Shown here: positions 41,789 through 50,108 of the stretch, in pieces | Layout: each line of letters begins with the position of its first letter | Numbering within the stretch: position 1 is the stretch's first letter | Assembly: GCA_016787285.1 (NCBI GenBank) | Contig: JAEUUV010000055.1 | Location: 1-57,065, forward strand | Direction of reading: 5' to 3' | From: Saprospiraceae bacterium | GTDB lineage: Bacteria > Bacteroidota > Bacteroidia > Chitinophagales > Saprospiraceae | DNA: 57,065 nucleotides | Made by a program: the position numbers and the translations under genes | The notes under the pieces: generated by a model | Told to the model about the DNA's origin: nothing | Databases searched by the model: none | Seen by the model: the letters and a program-made list of their open reading frames with translations, nothing else

Positions 41789-43459
41789 TCAATTACTCCG
41801 TAGAGGCGGCGCGTGTTTTCGTTTAAAAAATACAAACCCGTTTTTCGCGCCGATTTGCTCCATGTCGGGTTTCGAGAGCAGGTAGCCGGCGTGGTAGTTT
41901 TTGGTTACAATGTACACGTCCTTGTCCACCTGGCCTTCAATCAGCCAGTTTCGGTCGGAAGCGTTCGGGTTGGATTGCGGCATTGTGCGGGCGTAAAAAT
42001 ACTGGGCATACGACTTGTACCCATGGGTGGTGAAATACACGTCTTCGCCGGCTTTACTTTCGAAAAACTCGATGGCTGCCCGCTGGGAATAACCTTCGAT
42101 GCGCTTGATGAAAAAGATGAGCGTCAGCAGTACAAATACCGCCGTGCCGCCGAACAAGATACGCCCCGCCTTCTCGCCCTGTCCCTTGCCGAACCACCGC
42201 AATGTCAGAATCAACACGGTGAGCAGGAGCAAACCGGGCAGAATTTCCAGTCCCGACCAATGCACGTCGGCATCCAGATTGGCCTGTGCAAACGGGTCTT
42301 TGAATAAGGGTTTGAGTATGTCGGCGTTCATGCCAAGGAACGGCAACGCTATGGTAGCCAGCACAAACAACCCGCCGACCACGGCCAGCAGAATTTTCAT
42401 CCAGCGGGCGAACGTGATTTCGCCGCGCAGGATTTTATCGAGTACCAATGCCGCCAGAAAGGTGAGCGGGAAGTAGCACATGGAGGAGTAGTGCACGATC
42501 TTGGACTTGACGATGCTGAACAGGATGAGCACGACCCAGAACAGGTATTTCATCCAGCGGCGGAAATCCCGCCGGTGTTCATGCGCTTCATCGGGCAAGT
42601 GAAAAAATGCGCGCAGGGCAAAAATGGAGGCCGGGAAACAGCCCACCAGCAGCACCACAAAGTGGTAGCCCGGGAAACCGCCATGCCCGGCGTCGGGTGT
42701 GGAAAAGAGGCGGTACTGGTATTTGTTGAATTCGTAGATAAACCAGGGGCCGTTTTTCCAGGTATCCAGGCCGTACCAGGCCAGCATAACCAGAGTAGCG
42801 GCAGCGGTAAAAACCAGAAAATGCGGCACATGCACATAAAAACGCAGGCGTTTGGATACCCAGTACACCCCCATGGTGAGCACGGCAAGCAGGTAGGCCG
42901 TCTGGCCTTTGGTCAGGATGCCCATGCCGATGAAAAAGCCGCCGAGAAACAGGTAGTACCAGCGGTTTTGGCGCAATTCAATGCCCGGCATGGCATCTTT
43001 TTTCCAGTAGCCCAGGATAAAAAAATACAGCCCGAGAAAGATGAACAGGTTGAACCAGGGGTCAATAATGCCCGACTTGAAGTACAGAAACGGCAATACC
43101 GAACCGAAATATGCCGTAGCCCAGAGTGCGCCGAAACGGGCGTCGTACAGTTTTTTGCCGATCAGGTACACAACCACGAGCGTGGCTACCCCGCACAGCG
43201 CGTTGGGCAGGCGAGCGGCGAAGTCGCCTACGCCGAAAATTTTCATAGCCAGTACCTGAAGCCAAAAAAAGAAGGGCGGCTTTTCCCAGAACGGCTGGAA
43301 GTTGACGTGTACGCGCAGGTAGTCATCCAGCACGATCATCTCCCGGCTGATTTCCGCAAAGTTGATTTCGTCCCAGTCGAACAGATGTACCCCGCCGAGG
43401 AAGGGTACAAAAAACAAGGCCCCCAACAGGGCAAAAAATAACGCGTCGCGGTGTTTCAT
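41789..43459 (-). CDS. GT39/ArnT-like membrane glycosyltransferase
   Basis: This is a 556-residue integral membrane protein with about 11-12 hydrophobic segments. The first extracytoplasmic loop contains the GT-C acidic motif 'HLFDWDEINFAEISREM', and the second 'FWEKPPFFFWLQ' is conserved in PMT_2/ArnT proteins. Such enzymes use a polyprenyl-phosphate sugar to glycosylate lipid or protein acceptors at the periplasmic face. A soluble C-terminal domain begins near residue 465. Its ATG (43459) overlaps the stop codon of the dehydratase gene (ATGA), so the two are translationally coupled, although no functional link is obvious. Confidence 0.9.
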   Translation of the reverse strand: MKHRDALFFALLGALFFVPFLGGVHLFDWDEINFAEISREMIVLDDYLRVHVNFQPFWEKPPFFFWLQVLAMKIFGVGDFAARLPNALCGVATLVVVYLIGKKLYDARFGALWATAYFGSVLPFLYFKSGIIDPWFNLFIFLGLYFFILGYWKKDAMPGIELRQNRWYYLFLGGFFIGMGILTKGQTAYLLAVLTMGVYWVSKRLRFYVHVPHFLVFTAAATLVMLAWYGLDTWKNGPWFIYEFNKYQYRLFSTPDAGHGGFPGYHFVVLLVGCFPASIFALRAFFHLPDEAHEHRRDFRRWMKYLFWVVLILFSIVKSKIVHYSSMCYFPLTFLAALVLDKILRGEITFARWMKILLAVVGGLFVLATIALPFLGMNADILKPLFKDPFAQANLDADVHWSGLEILPGLLLLTVLILTLRWFGKGQGEKAGRILFGGTAVFVLLTLIFFIKRIEGYSQRAAIEFFESKAGEDVYFTTHGYKSYAQYFYARTMPQSNPNASDRNWLIEGQVDKDVYIVTKNYHAGYLLSKPDMEQIGAKNGFVFFKRKHAPPLRSN

Positions 43460-43701
43460 CCTGGATACTTCTGAAAAATCTGCTCAATGACTCCGGCCAG
43501 TTTCCGATCCTTGTCGGTCACGATATTCCCGGCGTCGTGGGTGCTGAGCCGGATTTCCACGGTGTTCCACACGTTGCTCCAGTTCGGGTGGTGGTTTTGC
43601 TTTTCGGCGTGCAGCGCCACCTCCGTCATAAATGCGAACGCTTCAGCAAAATCGCGAAACCTGAACGTGGCCTGCAAGCAGTTGTTTTCTTCCTTCCACA
43701 T
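43456..43701 (-). CDS. Pterin-4a-carbinolamine dehydratase (4a-hydroxytetrahydrobiopterin dehydratase)
   Basis: This is an 81-residue enzyme that dehydrates 4a-hydroxytetrahydropterin, recycling the cofactor of aromatic amino acid hydroxylases. The whole family signature is present ('HAEKQNHHPNWSNVWNTVEI' and 'LSTHDAGNIVTDKD'). I start at ATG 43701, which gives the usual length and lies 21 nt after a TATTTTTG -7 box. The longer frame to 43818 runs into the repeat element. No phenylalanine hydroxylase gene is in the window. It is the first gene of the run towards GT39, the GNAT-like gene and trhO. Confidence 0.92.
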   Translation of the reverse strand: MWKEENNCLQATFRFRDFAEAFAFMTEVALHAEKQNHHPNWSNVWNTVEIRLSTHDAGNIVTDKDRKLAGVIEQIFQKYPG

Positions 43702-43722
43702 GGCGCATGTGCATTGTTGGGG

Positions 43723-43730
43723 CAAAAATA
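43723..43730 (-). promoter_or_regulatory. -7 box TATTTTTG for the pterin dehydratase
   Basis: The plus strand reads CAAAAATA. Exact TAnnTTTG match on the minus strand 21 nt before the ATG at 43701. Confidence 0.6.
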
Positions 43731-43784
43731 ACGCGGCTTTGTCGGGCGGTCTCAACTTTTTTTGCCGGCGCCCGCCCTTGTAAA

Positions 43785-44395
43785 GTGTCACAGAGGCTCG
43801 CAGAGTTTGAGAGGACACAGAGTTTTTGTCATTCCGTAGGAAACCGTGTCAAGCATCGTGAGGTTGTGTCCCATTCATGCTTGTCAAAGTTGTACCCCGG
43901 CTCTTTGATGTTTTTTCTGCCGCGATTGGTGTTATTACCTATACCATACGGGCCTCTTTTGCCGGGCTTTCAGGTACTTAGCCCTGAAAGGGCGCTATCC
44001 TGCAAGGCAGGGTGCAGCCCTGCCTCCGATGAGCCGCCGTGGGTAAGCCCTGAAAGGGCGTAATAGCACACTCCGCACATCCTATTACGCCCTTTCAGGG
44101 CTTCCGATTCATATCCGGCCTTCTCACGCGGGGCCATGCCCCGCGTTGGCCGATGGCGCCCCTTCGGGGCTAAGTACCTGAAAGCCCTGCAGAAGAACTG
44201 TCCATACCGCAAATTTAAACACCAGGCACGTTGGGAAAAACGATTCATGAAACCGTAAAAAATGCCCAAGAGCCGGGGTACAACTTTGGATAAGTATTGC
44301 CAGGATACAACTTAACGATGCTCGACAAAACCGTCCGCTCTAAATTGGTAACAAAAACTCTGTGCGTTCTTAAACTCTGTGATTCTCTGTGACAC
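43785..44395. repeat. Nested long imperfect palindrome (about 610 bp)
   Basis: Four inverted-repeat pairs share one centre. The outer pair is 43785-43829 with 44351-44395 (45 bp, 38 matching). The second pair is 43885-43905 with 44268-44288 (21 bp, perfect). The third pair is 43964-43984 with 44167-44187 (21 bp, perfect). The inner pair is 44045-44065 with 44083-44103 (21 bp, perfect, 17-nt loop). The spacers between arms are also recognisably mirrored in part, so each half is a diverged inverse copy of the other. No transposase is present. It may be a MITE/REP-type element or a stack of such insertions. An inner part ('AGCCCTGAAAGGGCG', then 'CTATCCTGCAAGGCAGGG') recurs at 45466-45510. Confidence 0.8.
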
Positions 44396-44434
44396 ACCTG
44401 CTCTACGAACACCCGGAATTTTTGCGACGCACCG

Positions 44435-44442
44435 TACCTTTG
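44435..44442 (+). promoter_or_regulatory. -7 box TACCTTTG for tryptophan 2,3-dioxygenase
   Basis: Exact TAnnTTTG match 60 nt before the ATG at 44503. It lies inside the longer ORF that begins at 44389, which argues for the downstream start. No clear -33 box is present at standard spacing. Confidence 0.55.
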
Positions 44443-44502
44443 GAGCGCAGCAAAATCCGGGGAGAATGCGCCGGAAAATACCTAACCAAACACCCTTTTT
44501 TT

Positions 44503-45420
44503 ATGCAAGACTTGTTGGAGCAGATCGAACGGAAATACCACCAGCTCGGCCAAAACCCGGAAACCTATTTGCAGGGACTCCTGCTGAGCAAACCCGTGAA
44601 CTATTGGGAGTACATTCAGGTGGATACCCTGCTTTCCCTGCAAAAAACCCGCACCGACTTCAAGGACGAGACCATTTTCATCGTGTACCACCAGATCACC
44701 GAACTGGTGCTGAAACTGATCCGTCACGAACTGGAACAACTCACCACAGGCGACCTTCCCGACCCGGCAGTTTTTTCCGAAAAAATGCACCGACTTGTGC
44801 GGTATACCCGCCTGCTGAGCACCTCGTTCAGCATTATGAACCAGGGCATGCGCTACGAGGACTACAACCAGTTTCGCCTGGCCCTGGCGCCGGCCAGCGG
44901 ATTCCAGTCGGCACAGTTCCGCTACATCGAATTGCATTGCACTCCGTTGGATCATTTGATTCCTCCGCACCGCCGCGACAAGGTGCCGGACAACTGTCCG
45001 CTTGAAGATCAATTCCAGTACCTGTACTGGCAGGATGCCGGCTACGACCGCGCCACCGGCGCCAAATCGCTCACCCTGCTCCAGTTTGAGGAGCGTTATC
45101 TGGAGTCGTTTGTGGCGCTGGCGCGCAAAATGCAAGCCGACAACCTGTCCGCACGCTACCTTGCACTGGAGCAGCAGGGCCGCAGCACCGACGATCTCCG
45201 ATCGGTGCTCCGTACGTTCGACTACACGTTCAACGTCTCATGGCCGCTGGTGCACCTGCAAACAGCCCACACGTACCTCGGCGGCGGCCAACACGAAACG
45301 GCGGCCACCGGCGGAAGCCACTGGGAAAAATACCTGCACCCCAAGTTCCAGAAGCGCATCTTTTTCCCCAGCCTGTGGTCGGAGGAAGAACGGGCGGCAT
45401 GGGGAGATGTGCATGGATAA
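44503..45420 (+). CDS. kynA: Tryptophan 2,3-dioxygenase
   Basis: This is a 305-residue haem enzyme that oxidises L-tryptophan to N-formylkynurenine, the first step of the kynurenine pathway. Recognisable TDO blocks are 'NYWEYIQVDTLLSLQ', 'FIVYHQITELVLKLIRHEL' (distal His), 'GMRYEDYNQFRLALAPASGF' followed by 'QSAQFRYIELHC' (substrate carboxylate Arg), 'WPLVHLQTAHTYLGG' (proximal His region) and 'ATGGSHWEKYLHP' (TGGS loop). The upstream promoter box and the family-like N-terminus favour ATG 44503 over 44389. Palindromic repeats flank the gene on both sides. No kynureninase or clear kynB is adjacent. Confidence 0.93.
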   Translation: MQDLLEQIERKYHQLGQNPETYLQGLLLSKPVNYWEYIQVDTLLSLQKTRTDFKDETIFIVYHQITELVLKLIRHELEQLTTGDLPDPAVFSEKMHRLVRYTRLLSTSFSIMNQGMRYEDYNQFRLALAPASGFQSAQFRYIELHCTPLDHLIPPHRRDKVPDNCPLEDQFQYLYWQDAGYDRATGAKSLTLLQFEERYLESFVALARKMQADNLSARYLALEQQGRSTDDLRSVLRTFDYTFNVSWPLVHLQTAHTYLGGGQHETAATGGSHWEKYLHPKFQKRIFFPSLWSEEERAAWGDVHG

Positions 45421-45434
45421 AGAAAAAACGGGGT

Positions 45435-45633
45435 ACACACATCTTTCTCCTGATCTTCAGGAGTTTAGCCCTGAAAGGGCGCTATCCTGCAAGGCAGGGT
45501 GCAGCCCTGCCCACAGCAGGGGTGCCTCAGGTAAGCCCTGAAGGGGCGGCATAGCACATCCCTTGCGGCGTATTACGCCCTTTCAGGGCTAAATTCCTGA
45601 AGATCAGGAGAAGGAAGTGTGCCTGCCGAAGGG
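45435..45633. repeat. Palindromic MITE/REP-like element downstream of TDO
   Basis: The terminal arms 45445-45481 and 45576-45612 are complementary at 36 of 37 positions, with further weaker pairing outward (ACACAC with GTGTGC). The interior shares the 'AGCCCTGAAAGGGCG…CTATCCTGCAAGGCAGGG' segment with the larger palindrome at 43785-44395. An 11-bp direct repeat AAAAACGGGGT flanks it (45424-45434 and 45634-45644), which looks like a target-site duplication. It encodes no protein. Confidence 0.75.
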
Positions 45634-45667
45634 AAAAACGGGGTGGCGGCGATACGCCACCACCCCG
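45634..45667 (-). terminator. Rho-independent terminator of the SprB-repeat protein gene
   Basis: On the minus strand a 13-bp GC-rich stem (arms 45655-45667 and 45639-45651, one G-U pair, 3-nt loop) is followed by five T. It begins 22 nt after the stop of the 1426-residue protein. Its T tract and proximal arm coincide with the right copy of the 11-bp direct repeat flanking the palindromic element. Confidence 0.85.
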
Positions 45668-45688
45668 CTCAAATTCAGGCCAAATGGC

Positions 45689-48600
45689 CTATTCCACTTT
45701 CACCACTTTCCAGACGCCAACCCGACCATTTTCCAGCACCTGCAACACGTAGGCGCCTGCGGGCAAATGCACCGTTTCGAGGCGGGTTGTTTCGGTAAGT
45801 GCTGTTTGTTCGGCAAGCAGTTTGCCGTGCACATCCAGCAGGCGCAACTGCGAACCGGGCTGAACCGGGCGGTCGAACAACACGCTCAGGTGTGTGCCAA
45901 ACGGATTGGGCTGCACGCGCACGCCGGGCAGCGTCGGTTCGTCGGTGCCGACACATACTTTCACGGCAACGGCAAGGGACACATCGTCGGGACAGTTATT
46001 GGCGCTCCAGGTGTAGGCGCCCGTGACGGTGCCTGCGCCGCTATTTTGCCAGAGCACTTCAACCTGGGAGGTGCCTTGCCCCTGCGAGATGGTGCCGTTT
46101 CCGGACACCGTCCACTGGAAATTGGCGACCGAGCCGGGCAGGCTGTACAGCATGGTGCCGCCCACACAGGCCGTGTCGGCGCCGGCAATGGCCACTGTCG
46201 GCGGTGTCGGTTCGCCGATCGTGACGGTAGCTGTAGCCGTGCAGCCGTTGGCGTCCGTGACGGTGAAGCCGCTTTGTCCGGCAGGCAGGTTCGTATTCTG
46301 GGCGCCCGTTTGACCATTTGACCACAAATAAGAGTAACCCGGTGTGCCGCCGCCTGCGATCATACTTGCCTGACCGTCGGTGCGACCCGGGCAGGTGACG
46401 TCGGCGCTGGTGCCGACGGCAGTAGCGAGTTGGTCGGGCTGATTAATCTGAATCGCCTCCGAAGTCGTACACCCGATCAGATCGGTGATGGTGACCGTGT
46501 AAATCCCGGCAGAAATGTTCGTCAGGTTTTGCGTGGTGCTGTTGTTCGACCAGGCGAAGGTGTAGTTCGGGCCGGTGGCTCCGGAAACGGAAAGCGACAG
46601 GGAACCGTCGTTGCCGCCATGGCACTTGATAGCTGTGGCCGAAACGACCACGTTCCAGTCGTCAAAAAATGTCGAAACAGCATTTTCATGCACTGCTGTG
46701 CATCCGGCAGCATCTGTCACCGTCACTGTGTATGGACCTTCCTGCACATTGATCAAAAACGCACCGGTTTCACCGTTTGACCACGCGTAGGTGTACCCGC
46801 CGCTGCCGCCGCTCACGAAGGAAAACACATTGCCCAGTACGGGAGTTACTCCCGGGCAGGTAGCCTGCTCAAAAGCCGTACTGGCCGATACAGGCGGTGG
46901 CGGCGTAATCACCGAGTTGGAAATCACCACGGTACAGCTGTTTGCATCGGTGGCGGTGACGGTGTACACACCCGGCGCTACATTGTCGAGGTTTTGGGTG
47001 GTTTCACTTGTGGACCACTCGAACGTGTAGTTGGGCGTACCGCCGGAAATATTCAGGGTGACGGTACCGACCTCGGTGGAGCAGGGTTCTGCCTCCCAAA
47101 CGGCGCCGGCGAGTAGCGCTGCCGGCTGGCCAACAGTAGCCGTAGCGGTTTGCGAACAACCGACTGCATCCGTCACGGTGACGGTGTAAGTGCCCGCACC
47201 CAGATCGTTCACCGAAGCCGCGGTCTGACCACTGGACCATTTGTACGTGTAGTCGGGTGTGCCGCCGCCTGCATTCGCAGAAACGGAGCCGTCGGCATTG
47301 TCGAAACAGGATGCAGGGCTTGCTGAAGCGCTTGCCGTTAAGGTTGTGTTTTGGCCCACTGTTGCCGAAGCGGTCTGAGTGCAGCCGGAATTGTCGGTGA
47401 TCGTGACGGTGTAGGTGCCGGATGCTACGGCGTCAAGGTTTTGGTCGGAGCTGCTGTTCGACCAATCGAAGGTATAGCCCGGGGCGCCGCCGCCCACGGT
47501 CAGTTGCACGGTGCCGTTGGTGGCGCCGGCGCAACCGGCTTCAGTGGTCGTGGTACTTGCCGTGATGGCAGCAGGCTCGCCCACAGTGACGCTTTCGCTG
47601 CGGGTACAGCCGTTGGTGTCGGTGATCGTGGCGGTGTACGTACCGGCGGGCAGGCTGCTGAGGGTTTCATTGGTATCCCCGTTCGACCAGGCAAATTCGT
47701 AGCCGGGCACGCCGCCCGAAACGGAAGACTGGATGCTGCCGCTTGATGCGCCGTTGCAGTCGGCGTCTGTGGCGGTCAGCGAGAAGTCAATTTCGGAAGG
47801 TTCGGTTACTTCGTCGGTGGCGATACCCTGGCAGCCGCTTCCGTCGGTGACGGTGGCGGTGAATGTACCGGCGGAAAGCCCGCTCACATTCCGGGTGGTT
47901 TCGCCGTTCGACCACTCGTAATTGTACGGCAACGTACCGCCGCTCACGTTGAGGTCAATAGCACCGTCGGCCTGCCCGAAACAGGACACGCTTGTTACCG
48001 CAGCGCCGATGCCGAGTTCATCCGGTTCGGTAATAGTGACCTCCGCCGTGGCGGTGCAGCCTTGCGCATCGGAAACCGTAACGGAGTATGTACCCGGCCC
48101 CAGGTCGCTCAGGTTTTGGGTGGTTGCATTATTCGACCACAGGTACGTCAGACCGGTGCCGCCGGTTATGGTCAGCACAGCAGTACCGTTTGCATCGCCA
48201 TTGCAGGTAACCTGCGTAGAAGAAGCATCCACGAAAAAGGGATCCGTACCGAAGGTAGCCGATGCCCCGATACCGATACTTTGGTTGTAGTACGAGCCGG
48301 TGGGCACATTTTCCAGTTTGATGGTGCGCACCATGTAGTAGTTTTCGCCATCCACCGGGAACGAATCCACAAACGAGGTGGCCGGAGCATCCACGCCGCC
48401 GATCAGTTGGTAGGCGCTGTCGGGGTGGGGCGCCCAGTACACGAGGTAGCCGAACTGGCCGTCGGGTGAGGCGTCCCAGGTGAGGCCGATTGTTTCGCAG
48501 GAGGCCGTGGCCACGGCGTTTTGAGCCGGGCGTACGGCGTGGGCGCGCAGAGTAGGGTCGCCCAGAAGTCCGACATGAATCAGTTCGTCGTCGGCAGTGC

Positions 48601-49969
48601 TGGGCGGATACACGCGGGCATTGCCGAGGAAACTGTTGAGCCACACCCAATAGGTGCTGGTCATAATCGGCTCGCCGAGACCCATGTGGTGGAAATGCCA
48701 GTTGGGGCGACCGGCCCAGGTACAGGTCAGAATACCGCCCTTGGAGGCCAGTGCGCTGGGTATGAGCGGATTGTTTTCAAAATCCCAGTCGCCGAAATAA
48801 CTGCCGAACAGCATAGAAAAGACCACATTGACGCTGTCGGTCTGGAAATTGGTCGAAGTAGCTACACCGGCTGCACTGGTATAGCCGCCTGAGCCACATC
48901 CGTATCCCACCAGAAAACTCTGGTTTTTAGTGTTAGTAATGAAATCACCTTGCACAACGGAGTTGGCCCCCGTCAGGGCGTAGCCGTTCCGGTAGCCGTT
49001 CTGGGCGAATGCTTCGCCGTTGAAAAAACCGAAGTTGTCGTCTATAATCGTCTGGTTCGAGGGTTTGTAATCGCCCGCGCGGAACGCGTGATTTTTGTTC
49101 AGATACCGGCGGTAGAGTTCGGTTTGGGAGACATCCCAGCCGGCGGTCAGGTTGGAAAAGTCTACGCGGCTGACCACGATTTCGGGCAGGGAGGGCGTCT
49201 GGCTTTGGTCAAACTTGCCGTCGCCGGGCACATTCCGGTTGGCGGCACGGGCGGCGCCGTTGTTGTTCACGGTGTTGTCGGTCCAGCCGGCTTCGTCCAT
49301 GTCGCCGTAGTAGTAGTCGGTCGGCCAGGCGCCGAGGTGGTCGGGAGCGTGTCCGTCGGGAGCGATTTCGCCGGAATACGGTACGGGTATATTGCCGAAG
49401 AGGAAGGCGGCGACCGTATTGCCCGGATCGCTTTCGTAGTCGGTTCGGATGATGTTTTTCACCGCGCCCACAGTACTGGTCGCCACATTGATGTCGTGAC
49501 GGAGCACCTGCCAGCCGTCGCCGCGCAGGTCCTGCACATAGCGGTTGAGTTCGGAAGCAAGCGGGGCCGAGAGCGCATCGTCCACCACAAGTATGATTTT
49601 CCCCCGGTACAGGTTCGGTTGGAGGCCGATGCCGGCGTAAACTAAGCCGATGCGCTGCGTGGGTGCGTTGGTCGTAACTTTCACTACAATGTACTCAAAC
49701 CCGACGCCCACGACAACACTGTTGTCGGTGAACGTAGTGGCGCCGCCGGGCAATGCCAGAAAACTCCAGGCAGTCTCGTTGATGAGTTTTCTGCCGATAA
49801 AGGTCTGTGTGGCGCCGGTTATTGCCGGGAAGGAAAGCGTAATGGAAGCCGGGCTGGCATTGGTGGTGACGGTAATCGGTACCACCATGTCGGACGGGGT
49901 TTGGGCGTGTAGTGCCGAGGCCCAAATTAGCCCCGATGCAAACAGGAGGAGGAGGAAGAGTTTTTTCAT
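45689..49969 (-). CDS. Secreted C25-peptidase-like protein with nine SprB repeats and T9SS type A domain
   Basis: This is a 1426-residue protein with a signal peptide ending 'SALHAQ'. Residues about 25-115 are FN3-like. Residues about 120-500 form an alpha/beta domain with 'KIILVVDDALSAPLASELN', 'AAFLFGNIPVPYSG', 'FLVGYGCGSGGYTSA' and 'GGILTCTWAGRPNWHFHHMG'. This resembles the gingipain-type (C25) caspase-like fold, but I cannot fix the catalytic Cys/His pair. A second FN3-like part follows. About residues 600-1250 hold nine SprB-type repeats ('YLWSNNATTQNLSDLGPGTY', 'VTDANGCTATA'). A PKD-like module and a type A sorting domain ('VRVQPNPFGTHLSVLF', 'LPAGAYVLQVLENG') end the protein. It is probably a surface adhesin or hydrolase. 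Confidence 0.88.
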   Translation of the reverse strand: MKKLFLLLLFASGLIWASALHAQTPSDMVVPITVTTNASPASITLSFPAITGATQTFIGRKLINETAWSFLALPGGATTFTDNSVVVGVGFEYIVVKVTTNAPTQRIGLVYAGIGLQPNLYRGKIILVVDDALSAPLASELNRYVQDLRGDGWQVLRHDINVATSTVGAVKNIIRTDYESDPGNTVAAFLFGNIPVPYSGEIAPDGHAPDHLGAWPTDYYYGDMDEAGWTDNTVNNNGAARAANRNVPGDGKFDQSQTPSLPEIVVSRVDFSNLTAGWDVSQTELYRRYLNKNHAFRAGDYKPSNQTIIDDNFGFFNGEAFAQNGYRNGYALTGANSVVQGDFITNTKNQSFLVGYGCGSGGYTSAAGVATSTNFQTDSVNVVFSMLFGSYFGDWDFENNPLIPSALASKGGILTCTWAGRPNWHFHHMGLGEPIMTSTYWVWLNSFLGNARVYPPSTADDELIHVGLLGDPTLRAHAVRPAQNAVATASCETIGLTWDASPDGQFGYLVYWAPHPDSAYQLIGGVDAPATSFVDSFPVDGENYYMVRTIKLENVPTGSYYNQSIGIGASATFGTDPFFVDASSTQVTCNGDANGTAVLTITGGTGLTYLWSNNATTQNLSDLGPGTYSVTVSDAQGCTATAEVTITEPDELGIGAAVTSVSCFGQADGAIDLNVSGGTLPYNYEWSNGETTRNVSGLSAGTFTATVTDGSGCQGIATDEVTEPSEIDFSLTATDADCNGASSGSIQSSVSGGVPGYEFAWSNGDTNETLSSLPAGTYTATITDTNGCTRSESVTVGEPAAITASTTTTEAGCAGATNGTVQLTVGGGAPGYTFDWSNSSSDQNLDAVASGTYTVTITDNSGCTQTASATVGQNTTLTASASASPASCFDNADGSVSANAGGGTPDYTYKWSSGQTAASVNDLGAGTYTVTVTDAVGCSQTATATVGQPAALLAGAVWEAEPCSTEVGTVTLNISGGTPNYTFEWSTSETTQNLDNVAPGVYTVTATDANSCTVVISNSVITPPPPVSASTAFEQATCPGVTPVLGNVFSFVSGGSGGYTYAWSNGETGAFLINVQEGPYTVTVTDAAGCTAVHENAVSTFFDDWNVVVSATAIKCHGGNDGSLSLSVSGATGPNYTFAWSNNSTTQNLTNISAGIYTVTITDLIGCTTSEAIQINQPDQLATAVGTSADVTCPGRTDGQASMIAGGGTPGYSYLWSNGQTGAQNTNLPAGQSGFTVTDANGCTATATVTIGEPTPPTVAIAGADTACVGGTMLYSLPGSVANFQWTVSGNGTISQGQGTSQVEVLWQNSGAGTVTGAYTWSANNCPDDVSLAVAVKVCVGTDEPTLPGVRVQPNPFGTHLSVLFDRPVQPGSQLRLLDVHGKLLAEQTALTETTRLETVHLPAGAYVLQVLENGRVGVWKVVKVE

Positions 49970-50074
49970 ACAAGCGGATATTAAGTGAAAAAAACGGTGC
50001 GAAATCCAATAGGTAATTGGTCTCTCGGGCTTGAGATCCTCTTGCTCTGTTTAGCCGGCGCCTTTATACTGAGG

Positions 50075-50101
50075 CCTTCCAGGTTTTCAAAACATGGAAG
50101 G
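50075..50101. repeat. ACCTTCCAGG-type palindrome, copy 2
   Basis: Arms 50075-50087 (CCTTCCAGGTTTT) and 50089-50101 pair around a single C with one mismatch. It is the same core as 22972-23008, 27 kb away. It lies between the rhomboid gene and the 1426-residue protein gene, 8 nt past the rhomboid stop side. Confidence 0.75.
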
Positions 50102-50108
50102 TCTGTAA

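Larger units (their letters stand above)
43702..44502. other. Divergent PCD/TDO intergenic region, gene-free
   Basis: These 800 bases have no credible protein gene. They hold the outward promoters of the dehydratase (43723-43730, minus) and of tryptophan 2,3-dioxygenase (44435-44442, plus). Between them is a roughly 610-bp nested palindrome described separately. ORFs crossing it differ in frame between the two mirrored halves and look fortuitous. Confidence 0.7.

Noticed and set aside
43964-44187. Insertion sequence with transposase
   Set aside because: No ORF in the palindromic region has transposase motifs, and no frame is open across the repeat; only a non-autonomous element is possible.
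44389-44502. N-terminal extension of tryptophan 2,3-dioxygenase
   Set aside because: The added 38 codons contain the TACCTTTG promoter box and do not resemble the family; the ATG at 44503 gives the expected start.
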